Shown: in pieces, positions 22,663 to 34,365 of the stretch
Layout: each line of letters opens with the position of its first letter
How positions within the stretch are numbered: the first letter of the stretch is position 1
Assembly: GCA_963932465.1 (NCBI GenBank)
Contig: OZ010795.1
Coordinates: 525,083,451 to 525,147,450, forward strand
DNA from: Maratus speciosus
Taxonomy: Eukaryota > Arthropoda > Arachnida > Araneae > Salticidae
Direction of reading: 5' to 3'
DNA: 64,000 bases
Made by a program: the position numbers and the translations under genes
Notes under the pieces: model-generated
What the model was told of the DNA's origin: nothing
The model's database searches: none
Seen by the model: only the letters and a program-made list of their open reading frames with translations

Positions 22663-22675
22663 AAATATTCTTAAG
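22663..22675. repeat. 13-bp target duplication, right
   Basis: AAATATTCTTAAG, identical to 20,982-20,994. The length suits target-primed reverse transcription and is too long for an LTR or most DNA elements. Confidence 0.9.
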
Positions 22676-23332
22676 GTATATCCATAATCTCCGTACACTG
22701 AATAAAAAGAAATATGATTCTTAGTCTTTGGAAGGATTTTTACAGTATGAAAGAAAATATAATACAACCTCTTTAGAGACAACCAAGCTTCTGAAAAGCT
22801 TTCCTTTAAATTTAGAAATCTCAGACACAAATATTTTTGAGATTTAAAGACGAATTTGTAAGAACGAATTTTCTTTGCCTGTCAGTAATGTTCAGAAATG
22901 TTTATGTGCAATTTTACATTGCATTAATTCGTTTTCTCAAACTGGAATGTAATTTTTTTTCTTTCTGTGATCAATTCTGAAGTAAAGATTTTCAGCTGCT
23001 AAACGAATGTATATAAGGAAGAGTAAAAAAAAATATATATATTAATTTTAATGTTAACATAATGCTGTTCTTATAGGAATCTTGTGTGTTACACGTACTT
23101 CTTCAACTTAAAAATGTTTATATTAGAATTAATAGCAACCGAAAACCTACATTAAGAAAACAAACTGTTACACCATAAAATCTATTCAGTAAGGTTTCAG
23201 AAAATTACGTGAAGCAAAAGAAAGTTTGTTTATAACTGCTTTATTACATCTCGAAAATCTAATGATTTCTAAGATTTATAATGATAAAGGCAATATATAT
23301 ATATATATTTTTTTAATCGAGGATAACGCGAA

Positions 23333-23379
<47 letters not shown>

Positions 23380-24450
23380 TAGAATAAAAAAAGAACATTT
23401 TTTACAGTATAGTCTTCATTTGGGAAAACAATATCAGGGAAAAAAAAAATCTTATAGAAAATATCAAGTTTATTTTGCCGTTAAAAAGCCGCGGGATTCA
23501 GCAGCAATAAAATAAAATGCAGAAACACATTTGCAATAAAAATTCAAAATTTCACTGTAATCAGTGAAGATGTATTAGATGTTTCATTGAACTGAATCAT
23601 TTCAGTTAAAATACTCAAAAATCCCTTAGGTATTTTATTTTGAGAATTTCTGTTTTTGAAGCATAGATATTTATTATATAATAAAAAATATATATCAGAA
23701 CAAATTATTTCTAACATAAAAGAAATACTTTTCAAGTTTTCCCTTCTTTCTGCAGTATGCCTTTATGAAAATTTAATTAAATCGTTGTGCGTTTAATGAC
23801 GCAAGTTTTACGGAAACGTCAAATGTCGGTTATAAACGCATTTTCCTTTTATTTAAAGGGATAAAAAGTTCACAAAGTATGTTGGATTATTTATTAGAAG
23901 ATCCTTTTATATTAGAAGTTTCTAATTAACTAATAACAAGTAATCAGTAAAAATATTCTATTGAGGAATAAAGGCTATTACACAGTCTTAATTTAACGAG
24001 TTTTATCTGAGTTTTTTGTGAAGTTCATAATTTATAGAAATATAATTAATTCAGTGTTTATAAGTATTGAAAATAATGAAAAAATATTATTGGTGAAATA
24101 AATTTTATTTTCATATTTATAGAATCTTCTTATTTAAAGTTTTATAAAATGTGTCTGATTGGCAATGAGTTGTACGATGTGAAAATCAATTTCATTAAAA
24201 TTAAACATGATAAAACTAAATATGAGTCTATAAATTCAAGTAATAAAAATATAATATTTCTAAATCTTTAATAAAAGAACTAGACAACTTTTCCACTTTA
24301 GTAACATCTTTGATAGAAGAACATTTTTTATACATTTGTATTTTTATTTCTATAAATTTGGTCATGAATATAACTGTGATATGAAGTCCAAGTAACTACT
24401 AAATAGAAATATAAAACTAGCCAAATGAAATGTTTATCGGACAGTTTTAT
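22676..24450. other. AT-rich stretch, no gene seen
   Basis: Non-coding. It contains (AT)n near 23,293 and a 39-nt poly(T). No domain or repeat boundary recognised. Confidence 0.5.
23335..23373. repeat. Poly(T), 39 nt
   Basis: Uninterrupted T tract; a possible retrotransposon tail in minus orientation, with no recognisable body. Confidence 0.95.
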
Positions 24451-24477
24451 GAGGGTGATTTGAAAAGTTTGCGAAAT

Positions 24478-24485
<8 letters not shown>

Positions 24486-24524
<39 letters not shown>
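24486..24524. repeat. Poly(T), 39 nt
   Basis: Inside the mariner 3' untranslated part, 35 bp from its end. It probably expanded after insertion. Confidence 0.95.
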
Positions 24525-24525
<1 letters not shown>

Positions 24526-24639
24526 TGAAATAGGTTTTACTTTTCTACATAATCTTTTTAAGTTCAATGCACTTACTTCATCCAAAGATTTTCCTAAGCC
24601 ATTTTGTCATCAAAAAGTGCGAATCAACAAATACTCAAA

Positions 24640-25963
24640 ACTAGTCGTCAACAGCTACTTCTTCCAATATAATTTCTTTCATAGAAAATCTTTCTACCCC
24701 GCGAAGAATTTGTAGTCGTAGGAATACGTGGAAGTCAGAAAGAGCCAAATGAGGAAAATAAGTTAGATGTTGCAACAGTTCGTACTTCAGTTCGTTCAAT
24801 TTTCCGATTGCTACTACAATTGTATGGGGACGTGCATTCAGCTGATCAAAAACTATCTTCTTTCGCAAACAAGGTCTCCTTTCATGAAATTCTTACCCTC
24901 TTGGTCTAGAAGTTTCGCGTAATATGCACAGTTTATTTTTTTGTTCGTTTGGAATATAGACAATTAGTAATATTCCCTCATCACCTGACAGACTGACGCC
25001 ATAACATTTCCAACTCATTTTACGGTCAGTGCCTTCTTTGGTGGTGGGGAGCCAATATGTATGCATCGTTCTTTATTGCTGGTTGGTGTTAGGGCTGTAG
25101 CAGTGAAAACAAGTTTAGGCAGCAACAAATCGGCAGTCGAGAGCGGTTTTATTAGCTGCGTTATTACTTCTAGAATCTCTTTATAAATTGTCTTTCTCTG
25201 ACGCTTTTGATCCGTTGTCAATGTGCACGGTACCCTCCTTGCCGAAAGCATTTTCATCCTTAATTCCACAGTTAGAATATGAATTGCTCTTTCATCTTAT
25301 TCAGGTTGTCTACAAATTATTTGGGCAGCTTCGTAAGTTAAAAACTTCCGAAATATTATATGAAATTACCTAATTGAAAGTCAGACTAGTAGTAATATTG
25401 CCGAAGTTTATTCATAGTTGAAGTTAGGTGTCATAACTGCCGCTATCGCTTAGCAGTCGGTAATCATTATTGTTCGGCATTACGATAATGGAGACTTACA
25501 ATGGTGGTGAAAAAGCGAAATGTTGTCTTTTTCACGAAACTCATTCTGCTTTGCAAGTATGATCCTAACGCCATCTATGAATAAACTTCGGCAATATTAC
25601 TACTAGTCTGACTTTCAACTAATTAATTTCATTTAATATTTCTGAAGTTCTTAACTTAGGAAATTGTCCAACTAATTTCTTGACACTCTGTATTACGAGC
25701 AATTTTGGAGACCTTTAAATGGACATCATAATAATAAGCAAGCATAACCATATCGTAGTCATGTTCAACGATTTCAGACCGCTGTGTGGATCAATTTCTA
25801 GGCTCTCACAGCCAAGTTTAAATTCCGGCACCCAATTATGCACTGTCGTAAATCATGAGGCAGAGCCTCATAATTTATTTTGCATATAGTTCTTAATTTA
25901 TAATGCCTTAAAATCTTTTTTAACAAAATATTTCATAACAGCTCGCGCTTCAGTTTTATCCAT
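24640..25963 (-). pseudogene. mariner transposase relic
   Basis: The enzyme would cut and paste the element at TA sites. ATG at 25,963 opens MDKTEARAVMKYFVKKDFKA, the mariner N-terminal helix-turn-helix region, followed by TTVHNWVPEFKLGCESLE. After a stop-laden part comes MVMLAYYYDVHLKVSKIAR, then the MITE. Past the MITE, ERAIHILTVELRMKMLSARR continues the second helix region, and QRKTIYKEILE begins the catalytic part. The region from 24,868 to 24,641 has FDQLNARPHTIVVAIGKLNE and HLALSDFHVFLRLQ, matching the family's DNARPHT and PDLAPSDFHLF blocks. Frameshifts and stops abound. Confidence 0.9.
25302..25690. mobile_element. 389-bp MITE inside mariner
   Basis: Inverted arms of about 115 bp. 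The ends are CAGGTTGTCTACAAATTATT on the left and CAGAGTGTCAAGAAATTAGT reverse-complemented on the right, with TA next to the right end. The innermost ~44 bp of each arm (around 25,374-25,417 and 25,577-25,618) are nearly perfect reverse complements. It splits the mariner gene within its DNA-binding region. Confidence 0.9.
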
Positions 25964-26139
25964 TTTGCAACACTCATACAGCAGCGCAAAATTCATTACT
26001 GCTCAAGAGAACAATATCTAATTTGAATTTTGCGCACAAAACTGCTGGTGCTATCAGTTAAATATATTTAATTCCAAATGATGATGTCATCTGTGATTTG
26101 TTTAGCGAACTTTTCAAAAGCCCTCTTACATACACCACT

Positions 26140-27080
26140 AGAAAAAATCTGCAGAATATCTTTTAAAAAATATCTGAAGAATATCTGTAGGTATTTGACC
26201 CATTTTTTCCCTGCAGATTATCTGGAGAAATTTAAGTGGTCAAAATACATAAAACATTTCTTCTTTTTTTTCCCGCAGAATTTCTGCAGAAATTGTCCTC
26301 AAAATGTCCTACAAATTTAGGCTTAAAAAGTGGGCCAAATAACTACAGATTTTCTTCAGAAATTTTTCTACAGAATTTCTTCAAAAATAATCCTCAAAAT
26401 TTTCTACAAATGTAAGATTAAAAGTGGACCAAATAACTACAGATTTTTCTCAGATTTATTTCTACAAAATTTCCGCCGAAATCATCCACAAAATTTTCTG
26501 CAAATTTGGTTTTAAAAAGTGGGCCAAATACCTACAGATCTTTTACAGGATTTTTTTCTACACTGTAAAAAAAAAACGACATTTTTACAGTACAAAGTAC
26601 TGTTGATCTCGCGCACAAACTCGATCACAGTTGAATGTACTGTATCTTTCTTTGGTTTCCTGACTATTTAAACATGGAAAATACAGTATTTGCGTAAAAT
26701 TAACAGCGCAATGTACTGGCAATTTGGACGCCAGTTGTTTGTGCTGTGGTCCAAATGCGTCCAGAATTGCCAGTACATTGTACTGTTAATTTTACGCAAC
26801 TACTGTATTTTTCATGTTTAAATAGTCAGGAAACCAAAGAAACATATAGTACATTCAACTGTGATCGAGTTCTGCTGGCAAATTTACAGTGGTTTGTTTA
26901 CAGTGTACAAATTTTCTGCAGAAATCACCCTCAAATTTTACTACAAATATAAGTTTAAAGAACGGGCAAAATACCTGCAGATTTTGTTCAGAATTCGTTC
27001 ACTGTAGGAATTTTGTAGAAAGGATTCTCAAAATTTTCTGCATTTTGTAGGATTAATAAAAAGTGTAACAGGATATTTCA
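26140..27080 (+). repeat. Degenerate ~95-bp tandem array
   Basis: Units share AGTGGGCCAAATAACTACAG and CTCAAAATTTTCTACAAAT blocks. The first block recurs at 26,329, 26,421 and 26,518 (steps of 92-97 bp), and a worn copy lies at 26,955. About seven units in total, once the MITE at 26,561-26,905 is removed. No coding sense. Confidence 0.8.
26561..26905. mobile_element. 345-bp TA-flanked MITE (CACTGTAAA ends)
   Basis: CACTGTAAAAA at the left and TTTACAGTG at the right, with TA on both sides. The arms of about 155 bp pair well; GAATGTACTGTATC on one arm faces a matching block on the other. It interrupts one unit of the 95-bp array, and the unit reads through when it and one TA are removed. Confidence 0.9.
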
Positions 27081-27188
27081 TTCTGAATTTTTTCCGTAGT
27101 GCTAAAAAAAATCAGACAATTACTCTTCAAGTTTTTCTAGAATATTTTGGAAAGAGAAACTGCAGACTAATTAATACCTTGTTAAGTG

Positions 27189-29092
27189 AGTGTGCACTCT
27201 TAACGGTTTCCAATGGCTAATTTTTAAACCGTTAGTCATAGACATATAGTTCCAATTACAAAAATGTTTCAAATGAGGTAAAGAAATATTTTAATAGCGA
27301 TTTGGGTCAATAAAACTAGTTCTTAAAAAATTACGAAATTTAAATTTTCATACGGTCCTCCGGTCCTATAAGTTATATTTAGTAAAATTTTCCTTTTACA
27401 CTGACATGTAATACAATAAAGGTCCCGTTATTCTTCGATCAAAACTGACCGAATGGTAGCTGCTTAAAGTTGGAGCATATTTTTCCCTGAAATTTGGGAT
27501 CATTCACAAATTTAGTCGAAATATAATTTCGTCAGATATATAAAAAAATGGTTGAGAGTAAAATTAACATTGCAGCATAAATTTGAAACCTTTAATCAAT
27601 CTGACACATTAATGCAAAATGTACAATTTGTAATAAACATTTAAGAAGAAAGAAAAAAACAGAATATTTGTTAAATAAAATGATGCTAAACTAACAGCCT
27701 CAATTCTTTACAAAATAATACGTATTTTAAAATATTAATAGATTACACTTTATGTACTATCTTTGTTACATTACTATGTATTTGTTATCGCTAAATCCGA
27801 AAATGATTTTCGTTTTTATCCATCACATCAAGATTTTTCACAAATAGCAAATTTCAAAGTTAAAATGTTCAAAGTTAAAATTGAACCTCCTCCCTCATCT
27901 CATCGGACCACTCAGCTGTTTAGCTGTAAAAATCCCAGGATAAGCAAAAATATTCAATAAATTATTAAATTAAATTAAATTAAAAAAAAATAAAAAAAAG
28001 TTTTGCATATGTTTTATAGTATGAGATTTTCGTTACATTTCAGCTTACACATTTACGAACGTGATGGTTAAAAATGAAGGTCATTTTCAGATTCAGTGCT
28101 AAAAATTACGTAAAAATAAATTATCAAAAGTTAAAAAACACAGCCATTTCCTCTACTTTATAGTATCCGATTTTTGTTATTCTTTAACTTTGACAATTTA
28201 TGATTTGCGAAATATTCTGATGTGATAGTTAAATATTAAGGTAATTTTCGGATTCAGTGCTAAAAAATACATAAAAGTTAAAAAACCCAACAATCGCAGT
28301 CTTGTATTATCTAAACTAAAACTTTTTCTTAAAATTCTTGGCGGTAATCTATCCGAAATTTTTTGTGTTATCCTGTAAAATAAGTATGTATGGTAACCAC
28401 CGAAAATCATAATAATATTAGATTGTTATCCGATTTACGCCAGTATGTAAAATGTAGTCTCGATCGCATATTTGAAAGTGAGTTAAAGTTTGAGTACAAA
28501 TTTTGAAATGGAAAAACATACATACTATCGGTGAAATTAAATAAAAACTTATAAATATAGCATAATTTTTTGTTAAAAGAAATCATGAAAAGAAACATTC
28601 TCAAATCCTGACAAAATAAAACATATGTTATTTTAGCAATCTGAAACTTAATAAATGTTAACTTAATCGTAATACTTGTATGACTTTTTTCAAAGCGCAG
28701 ATACACATTAAATGAGATTTTCAAATACTTTAAGCACTTGGTATGTGAAACCTCAAAGCCAAGCCGAACTCATTTGTTTTCAGAGCAGAAAAGTGCCATA
28801 AGTCATGCATTTTTAAAGTATCGTAACTCGCTCAATTTTAGTATTATATGAATGGGGCGTTTTCTATCTTACTTGTCTGTGTAACAGAAAAATTTTACTA
28901 AATGTAACTTATAGGACCGTGGGGGCGTTATAAAAATTTAAATTTCGTAATTTTTCAAGAAAGTTTTTTATTGACCCAAATCGCTTTTAAAATATTTCTC
29001 TACCTGATGTGAAACATTTTTGTAATTGGAATTATATGTCTATGACTAACGGTTTAGGAATTAGCCACTGGACACAGTTGAGAGCGGACACT
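27189..29092. mobile_element. 1.9-kb element with ~200-bp TIRs
   Basis: The arms 27,189-27,400 and about 28,880-29,092 are imperfect reverse complements. The ends are AGTGTGCACTCTTAAC and AGTGTCCGCTCTCAAC. Shared inner blocks include CCGTTAGTCATAGACATATA and TTAGTAAAATTTT. The interior (27,400-28,880) is AT-rich with two imperfect ~150-bp repeats around 28,050 and 28,205 sharing TTCAGTGCTAAAAA. The open frames inside match no transposase, so it looks non-autonomous. I could not fix the target duplication. Confidence 0.82.
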
Positions 29093-30506
29093 ATATATAA
29101 TGCATTTTTTTATTATTATTTACCATTAAAAGTCATAGAAAGCGTAGTCTAGTACTTTTTTTTTTAATGGTAACATTGATAAGATTTTAAATAGTTCAGT
29201 ACTTTAGGTGTGCTTTACAAATTAAAATCTGTGGTTTAAGCAGTTAAACTCCTTTTAAGCAGTTAACTCCTTCCGAGATTAAAATAACCATAGTTAATTA
29301 GTAATTTTCTAGTGTAGCGCTTTATTTAACTTTATTATCATGAACATCATATCATTCCTCTCATAACATTTTAGCATAGATTACTACATCGTTTTTTTTC
29401 TTTTTAGAATAACGTCAAACTAATTTTACAAATTAAATTTCGTAAAGAAAAATACATACTGATATATATTTCTTTGAAAAGCTAAAATAAAGGAAATATT
29501 TTAATTCAGTTAAAAACGTTCTTGTATTTTTTTTTTTCAGATTTCGTTTTAAATTTCAAAGATATGTTCTGTTATTTACACAAATGACATTGTATTCTAA
29601 TACTGAAAATTTCAATGAAATATAATTAAATATTAACTCAAATATAGAGTTAATTTCATTGGACTTAGTTAAATTTAATTCCATTTTCAGTAAAATTACG
29701 TTTTAATTATAAGGATGAAAACCAATATAAAATACATTTGCGTAAAATTTGTAGAATCTTTAATCAGTTTGTAATACTAAATTCAGATTGTTTTAAAATT
29801 AATATATTTAATGAAAAATTTTAAAGAATAATGAATGAAGTTTTGTTAACGGTAAAGTTTCCTGTATACAAAATTTATGTCAAAATAAATTGCCACATAA
29901 AATGTTCATTTGAGTAGTAACAATTTGTATAATAGTAGCAATGGTATAATTTGCATTATGAAACGTTAGTAACATTAAGTCTGTATGGAGATTTGGAAAA
30001 TCCAAAATTTATTTAGATGAGTTTTCAAATGATTATCCCAAAGGTAATGAGAAACGACGTTGCGTACTATTTCAATTTAATCAAACTTCAACAATTCTTA
30101 TATATGAAAATATAAATTTGAATAAAGAAATTAAGATGCTTTAGCTTTATATTTAAAATTTTGATATAAATAGAATTGAAGAAAAACTATTTCGTTTTAT
30201 AGTGGTAATTTTTAATGTAACCTATCTTTTTTTAATCTATTGATAATGTTCCAAATATAATGCAAATTAAATAATAAATGAAATCTAAAAATACATTGAT
30301 GCTGTTTTAAAAATTCAATATGCTTTTGTGAGTTAATTACTTAATTACAGCTTTTAATGAATTTTCCATATTTCAATTTAGATAATTCCTGATACATTAT
30401 AATAAATATGTATTAACGCCTAAATTGAAGAAATACATTATGAAAGACTTCATTGAACTTTTATTTCAATATGCTTGTGTTGATTTTAACAATACGCATT
30501 TTTTTA

Positions 30507-30547
<41 letters not shown>

Positions 30548-31434
30548 CAGATCAGTTTTAAGTTACATTTATATAAAACAATTTTATCTTTAAACAAAAA
30601 AAAATTGCCTTAGAAAATTTTAAAATACTCAATTCCCTTTCGATCAAAAGAGGATCATTTGAAACATTTCAACAATATAGTGACAGAAAATTTGTGTTAT
30701 TACTGTTATTTTCAAATAACATTTTAAAATGTCTTATATTTGTAAAGTAAAAAAAAAAAATCTGGTTCATAGATATATAGCTTTGCATATCCTTTCTAAA
30801 ATGTTCTTTTATAAATAACTTAAAATGAAACTTTCTATTTTTTTTAATTCTAAGCAGTTTAAAACATTACTTTTCTACAAAATTGAACGCACTGTAATTG
30901 TTAGTTTTGAAAAGAATTAACCATGATTTAAATTCGAAAACCTATATTTCAGTTTTAGAAAATTTTGTGAAATGCTTTTTATTGGGCATTGCCAAATTAA
31001 TTATTATTTCCAGGATTTTAGGTAAGAATATGTTATTATTTAACATTTTATAATTTGGGTTCTGAAATTTTTTTGGAGGTAAAACCAATGCAGGATGTAT
31101 TTTTTAACATATGGTGCTAATATCCTCAAACATATGGTTTCGCATTTCATGTAGACCGCTAATGATATAAAGAATACAACACATATGAAAAAAATAAAAG
31201 TATTTTTTCCTATGCACTAAAAATGTTAAAAGACCATGTTACAAAAAAATTTATAGGAGTTGCAAATAACGTAAGATTTTATTGAAATTTTACTTAAATT
31301 TTGCATTGCAATCGTTTGATCTTGTGTACATAAATGTTATTTGTAATTTTTTATAAATTAAATGTCGAATACATTTAGAATAATATTTATGCATGGATAA
31401 TTTTAAAACAAATGGAATTATAAACTATAAATTA
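29093..31434. other. AT-rich stretch, no gene seen
   Basis: 2.3 kb, mostly A/T, with one 36-nt poly(A) and no recognisable coding region or repeat boundary. Confidence 0.5.
30510..30545. repeat. Poly(A), 36 nt
   Basis: Uninterrupted A tract within AT-rich DNA. Confidence 0.95.
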
Positions 31435-31980
31435 AAGTGAGGACAGACGCCGCAGAGGTTGTATTGGCGACACTAGCGCTCCCTAGGCCAAATTAAGAAT
31501 TTCGTTTTGTGCCTAAGTGCTGTCTGCTGTGTTGTATTCCACTGCTTACCTATTAGTATTTAAGTATTTCTGCCAGCATTTATGCTTCAAACCTGCATGG
31601 TAAGTCGCTAAAATTATTCTAATAAAGATTTATTACATATTTTAAGCCAAATAAAGAGATATTTCTTTGCAAAACCGATTGTAACTGTAGACAAGATTCG
31701 CGTAGAATACAGACATGTGCTTGCCTTTCTATCGCGTCATTCAAATGACACAAAATGGTTGTGTGGCATCTTACTCGCCACTTTGGGACAGATGCCGCAC
31801 TGAGGTTGAAAGACAGATGCCGCAAAATATATTTTTGTTTTTTGGTTCAATAAATACATCACTACAATTTCAGTAGAACTTACATATAAATGAATGTATA
31901 TTCAACGCATTTCTTTACTTAGCTAATATTTGCTCAAACCTTTATGTACTGAACTATGAATTCATGAAAATTGGGATTTC

Positions 31981-32469
31981 ATGAAAGATGGGATTGCTAT
32001 GAGTGCCACTAGAAAAAATGGAAGAATGCAATTTGGTGAACTATTTTCTAAAGCTTGGGAGCAAGCTGCGATGTTTCGAAACGCTATCTCAGGTTTTAAG
32101 GCTACTGGAAATTTGCCATTAGATAAGACAGCAATTCCAAACCATGCTTTCATAACTGATAACAACATAAATGAACCACAACAAAATGAATCAATTCAAA
32201 TCCATTCAGATAATTTGGCTATACGACAAAATGAAGAAGACCCATTTGAAGGAACTTCTTCTACTTTTCAAAATATTCTGAGCAACAATGTTGGTTCGCC
32301 ATGTGTGAATAAAGTAAACGTAGACCTTCTACAATTGTCACCACATAAGCTGTTAAACAAAATTTCTCCTATTCCAGTAGTCAAAAGACTTATACAGACA
32401 AGTAAGAGAAAGCAAAAGGCTGCAAATATTACAACCACAGATTTTATAAAGAAGAAAAAAGAAGAATGA
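31981..32469 (+). pseudogene. DDE transposase C-terminal fragment
   Basis: 162 residues. FGELFSKAWEQAAMFRNAIS and GFKATGNLPLDKTAIPNHAF match the C-terminal end of DDE_1 (pogo/Tigger/jerky-like) transposases, whose usual form is FxxLFxxAWxxAxTxxNAxxGFxATGixPxNPxxIPxxxF. The rest is a polar, Asn/Gln-rich linker and a Lys-rich basic tail. The catalytic Asp residues would lie upstream and are absent. The start at 31,981 is only the first ATG in the frame. The stop at 32,467-32,469 cuts off the zinc-finger region that follows. Confidence 0.8.
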
Positions 32470-32659
32470 AATAAAAAGCAAAAGAAGGAAGAAAGTGTCA
32501 AAGAACGACAGCTTGGCGGAGGTAAAATGTGTAAAAAAAAGAAAGGGAAAGATCAATTTGAAAACACCTCACTTGAGAAAAAAAACTGAAATGTGAATCA
32601 TCTTCCAACAGTTAAGAAAGTATTCCTCGTATGGATTCTGAAGGCAGTATTGGATTGGA

Positions 32660-32815
32660 ATTTGATGACTCTGAATGTGCTGAGTGTCAGGAATCATATC
32701 AAGAAACTCAGTCTAAAGCGGACTGGATTCAGTGCATAACATGCAATAGGTAGCTGCATTAAACATGCTCACTTTATTCTTCATACAGAAAGTGCGGTGA
32801 TTGTGGGCGAATAGA
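32660..32815 (+). pseudogene. Broken PHD-like zinc finger of the DDE transposase
   Basis: The frame reads CAECQESYQ, then ADWIQCITC, then a TAG where Trp is expected, LH, a TAA where Glu is expected, TCSLYSS and KCGDC. The Cys-x2-Cys, W-x2-C-x2-C, LH-x2-C and C-x2-C spacing fits a PHD/RING-like finger, as found at the C-terminus of many arthropod DDE_1 transposases. It lies 190 bp beyond the stop at 32,469, so at least one frameshift separates it from the body. Confidence 0.7.
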
Positions 32816-32933
32816 TATACAAAATAAAAAAAAAATGAGAAGAAAAGCAAAAAACAAAAAACAAACTACGGCCTAAAATGAATGGAACTAGTACTTAAGA
32901 ACAAACTACAATGGTCGCCTGGATTTAAACATG

Positions 32934-33085
32934 TGGTTTATATATTTTTGTAAGTATGCTGTCTATGCAAAAAGTTTATATCTTTTTGTAATTATGCTGT
33001 CTATGCAAGTGGTTTATATCTTTTTGTAATTATGCTGTCTATGCAAGTGGTTTATATCTTTTTTGTAATTATGCTGTCTATGTAA
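32934..33085 (+). repeat. ~40-bp tandem repeat, 4 units
   Basis: Units contain TTATATCTTTTTGTAATTAT and GCTGTCTATGCAAGTGG, with a 38-41-bp period. They sit in the 3' part of the DDE element, between the zinc finger and the right end. Confidence 0.9.
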
Positions 33086-33867
33086 TTTATGTAAATTTAC
33101 CGTTATTTATTTTCATTTTAATTAGTTTGAGGAAATAAAAATGCGATTTTCTTGAAAAAAAAGTAAACAGCATATCTTTTTTCTATGCGGCATCTGTACA
33201 ACACCCCATTCTGCATCTTACCCAGCACATAAAAAATGATGTTAAAAAAGGACGTTTGGGAAAATAATTATACCTGCTTTATTAAGAAGGCTTTAACTTG
33301 TTTAACATAGAAATTTGATTCTATAGGGTTTGATTAATGATTTCTGGTACTTAGTTTGTTGTTTTTTGCTTTATTGTACATTTTAAAAGAAGAAAAGTAA
33401 AAGTGCGGCATCTTTCCCCACTTTACTATACATAAAAACCTCTTCAAAACATCATAGTGCTTAATATTTGCTATAAGTCATAAAAATAAATTTTAAAGGC
33501 AAAATATTCGCGCGATTTTTGTTTACTTGTTTTTCAATTCAAAAATTTTTGCGATATTTAAAATATTGTATCATTTTAATTCTTTAGAATGTTCTTATCG
33601 GATACAATGAAACATGTCAAATGTGAATAAATAAAGTTAAGTGTATTTTTTTTTGGCCTTTTAAATTAATTTTTATCACTTACGGCAAATATTAAGTACA
33701 AATGGAATTATTAAAATTCTTTATAAACGGCTCCACGTAATATACACTGGTATAAAGAGAATTCTTGCTGTAGTCGTCGAGTACGGCTTTAAATTGAATC
33801 TATCGGTATTAGTTAAACATAAATTTAAAAAATGAGTCAAGTGCTTGCTTTTATTAAGGGCTGTACA

Positions 33868-33871
<4 letters not shown>

Positions 33872-33906
<35 letters not shown>
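33872..33906. repeat. (TA)n microsatellite
   Basis: About 17 TA units directly before the next MITE. Confidence 0.95.
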
Positions 33907-33907
<1 letters not shown>

Positions 33908-33909
<2 letters not shown>

Positions 33910-34365
33910 CAGGTGTCCCAAAAATGACTGATGGATTTTAAAATTCAATAACTTGCAAACGGTGACAGCTATTAAAAAAATTCTTCCAGGAGTGTTATGC
34001 AATATGTCAGGTGTTTGTATGCTGCGATTCTCAGTTTTAGTTACAAATAGCTTCGATAGATGGCGCTGCAAACAATAACAGCTAAATCCAGGCTCGATTT
34101 TTCGGCCTGTTTCTTCTTCCATGCGAAAAAAGGAGATTAAAATGTATTGAATGAAACCCGAAGTACCAAAAAATCGGGTCTAGACTGAGCACCTATTGCT
34201 CTCAGCACCATCTATTGTTTGGGATTCGAACTAAAATCAAGAATCATAGTAAAAAATCTGCTGACATCATACATAACTCTCCTGTAAGAATTTTTTGAAT
34301 ATCTGTCAGCGTTTGCAAGATATTGAATTTTAAAATCCATCGGTCATTTTTCATTGTCGATATAT
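33908..34365. mobile_element. MITE with long TIRs (CAGGTGTCCCAAAA end)
   Basis: The left arm begins CAGGTGTCCCAAAAATGACT after (TA)n. The right arm, reverse-complemented, contains AAAATGACCGATGGATTTTA and matches the left for over 100 bp (CTTGCAAACG, GACAG, TTCTT-CAGGAG). Its outermost bases have diverged. The terminus and TA-rich target suit a mariner-type MITE. The open frame crossing it on the minus strand is built partly from the (TA)n and is not a gene. Confidence 0.85.

Larger units (their letters stand above)
24451..26126 (-). mobile_element. mariner element, decayed and interrupted
   Basis: The termini are inverted: TGAGGGTGATTTGAAAAGTT on the left and AGAGGGCTTTTGAAAAGTTC reverse-complemented on the right. 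Each abuts TA (24,449-24,450 and 26,127-26,128). A broken mariner transposase runs on the minus strand from 25,963 to about 24,640. A 389-bp MITE and a poly(T) run lie inside. Without these two it would be about 1.25 kb, the normal mariner size. Confidence 0.9.
31435..33423 (+). mobile_element. pogo/jerky-type DNA transposon, internally deleted
   Basis: TA lies at each end (31,433-31,434 and 33,424-33,425). The termini are AAGTGAGGACAGACGCCGCA and, reverse-complemented, AAGTGGGGAAAGATGCCGCA (17 of 20 identical). It encodes only the C-terminal part of a DDE transposase and a broken zinc finger. The core motif AGATGCCGCA is repeated in both subterminal regions. At 1,989 bp it is shorter than an autonomous relative would be, since the N-terminal and catalytic regions are missing. 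Confidence 0.88.

Noticed and set aside
27763..28724. Open frames inside the 1.9-kb long-TIR element as a possible transposase
   Set aside because: Three short frames on different strands with no DDE or DNA-binding motif; composition is that of plain AT-rich DNA.
31981..32469. Domesticated host gene from the DDE transposase
   Set aside because: The 162-residue frame is open, but it lacks the catalytic and DNA-binding parts, lies inside clear transposon ends, and the following zinc finger has two stops.
33721..34122. 133-residue minus-strand frame
   Set aside because: It runs through the (TA)n tract as an alternating Tyr/Ile stretch and through the left arm of a MITE.
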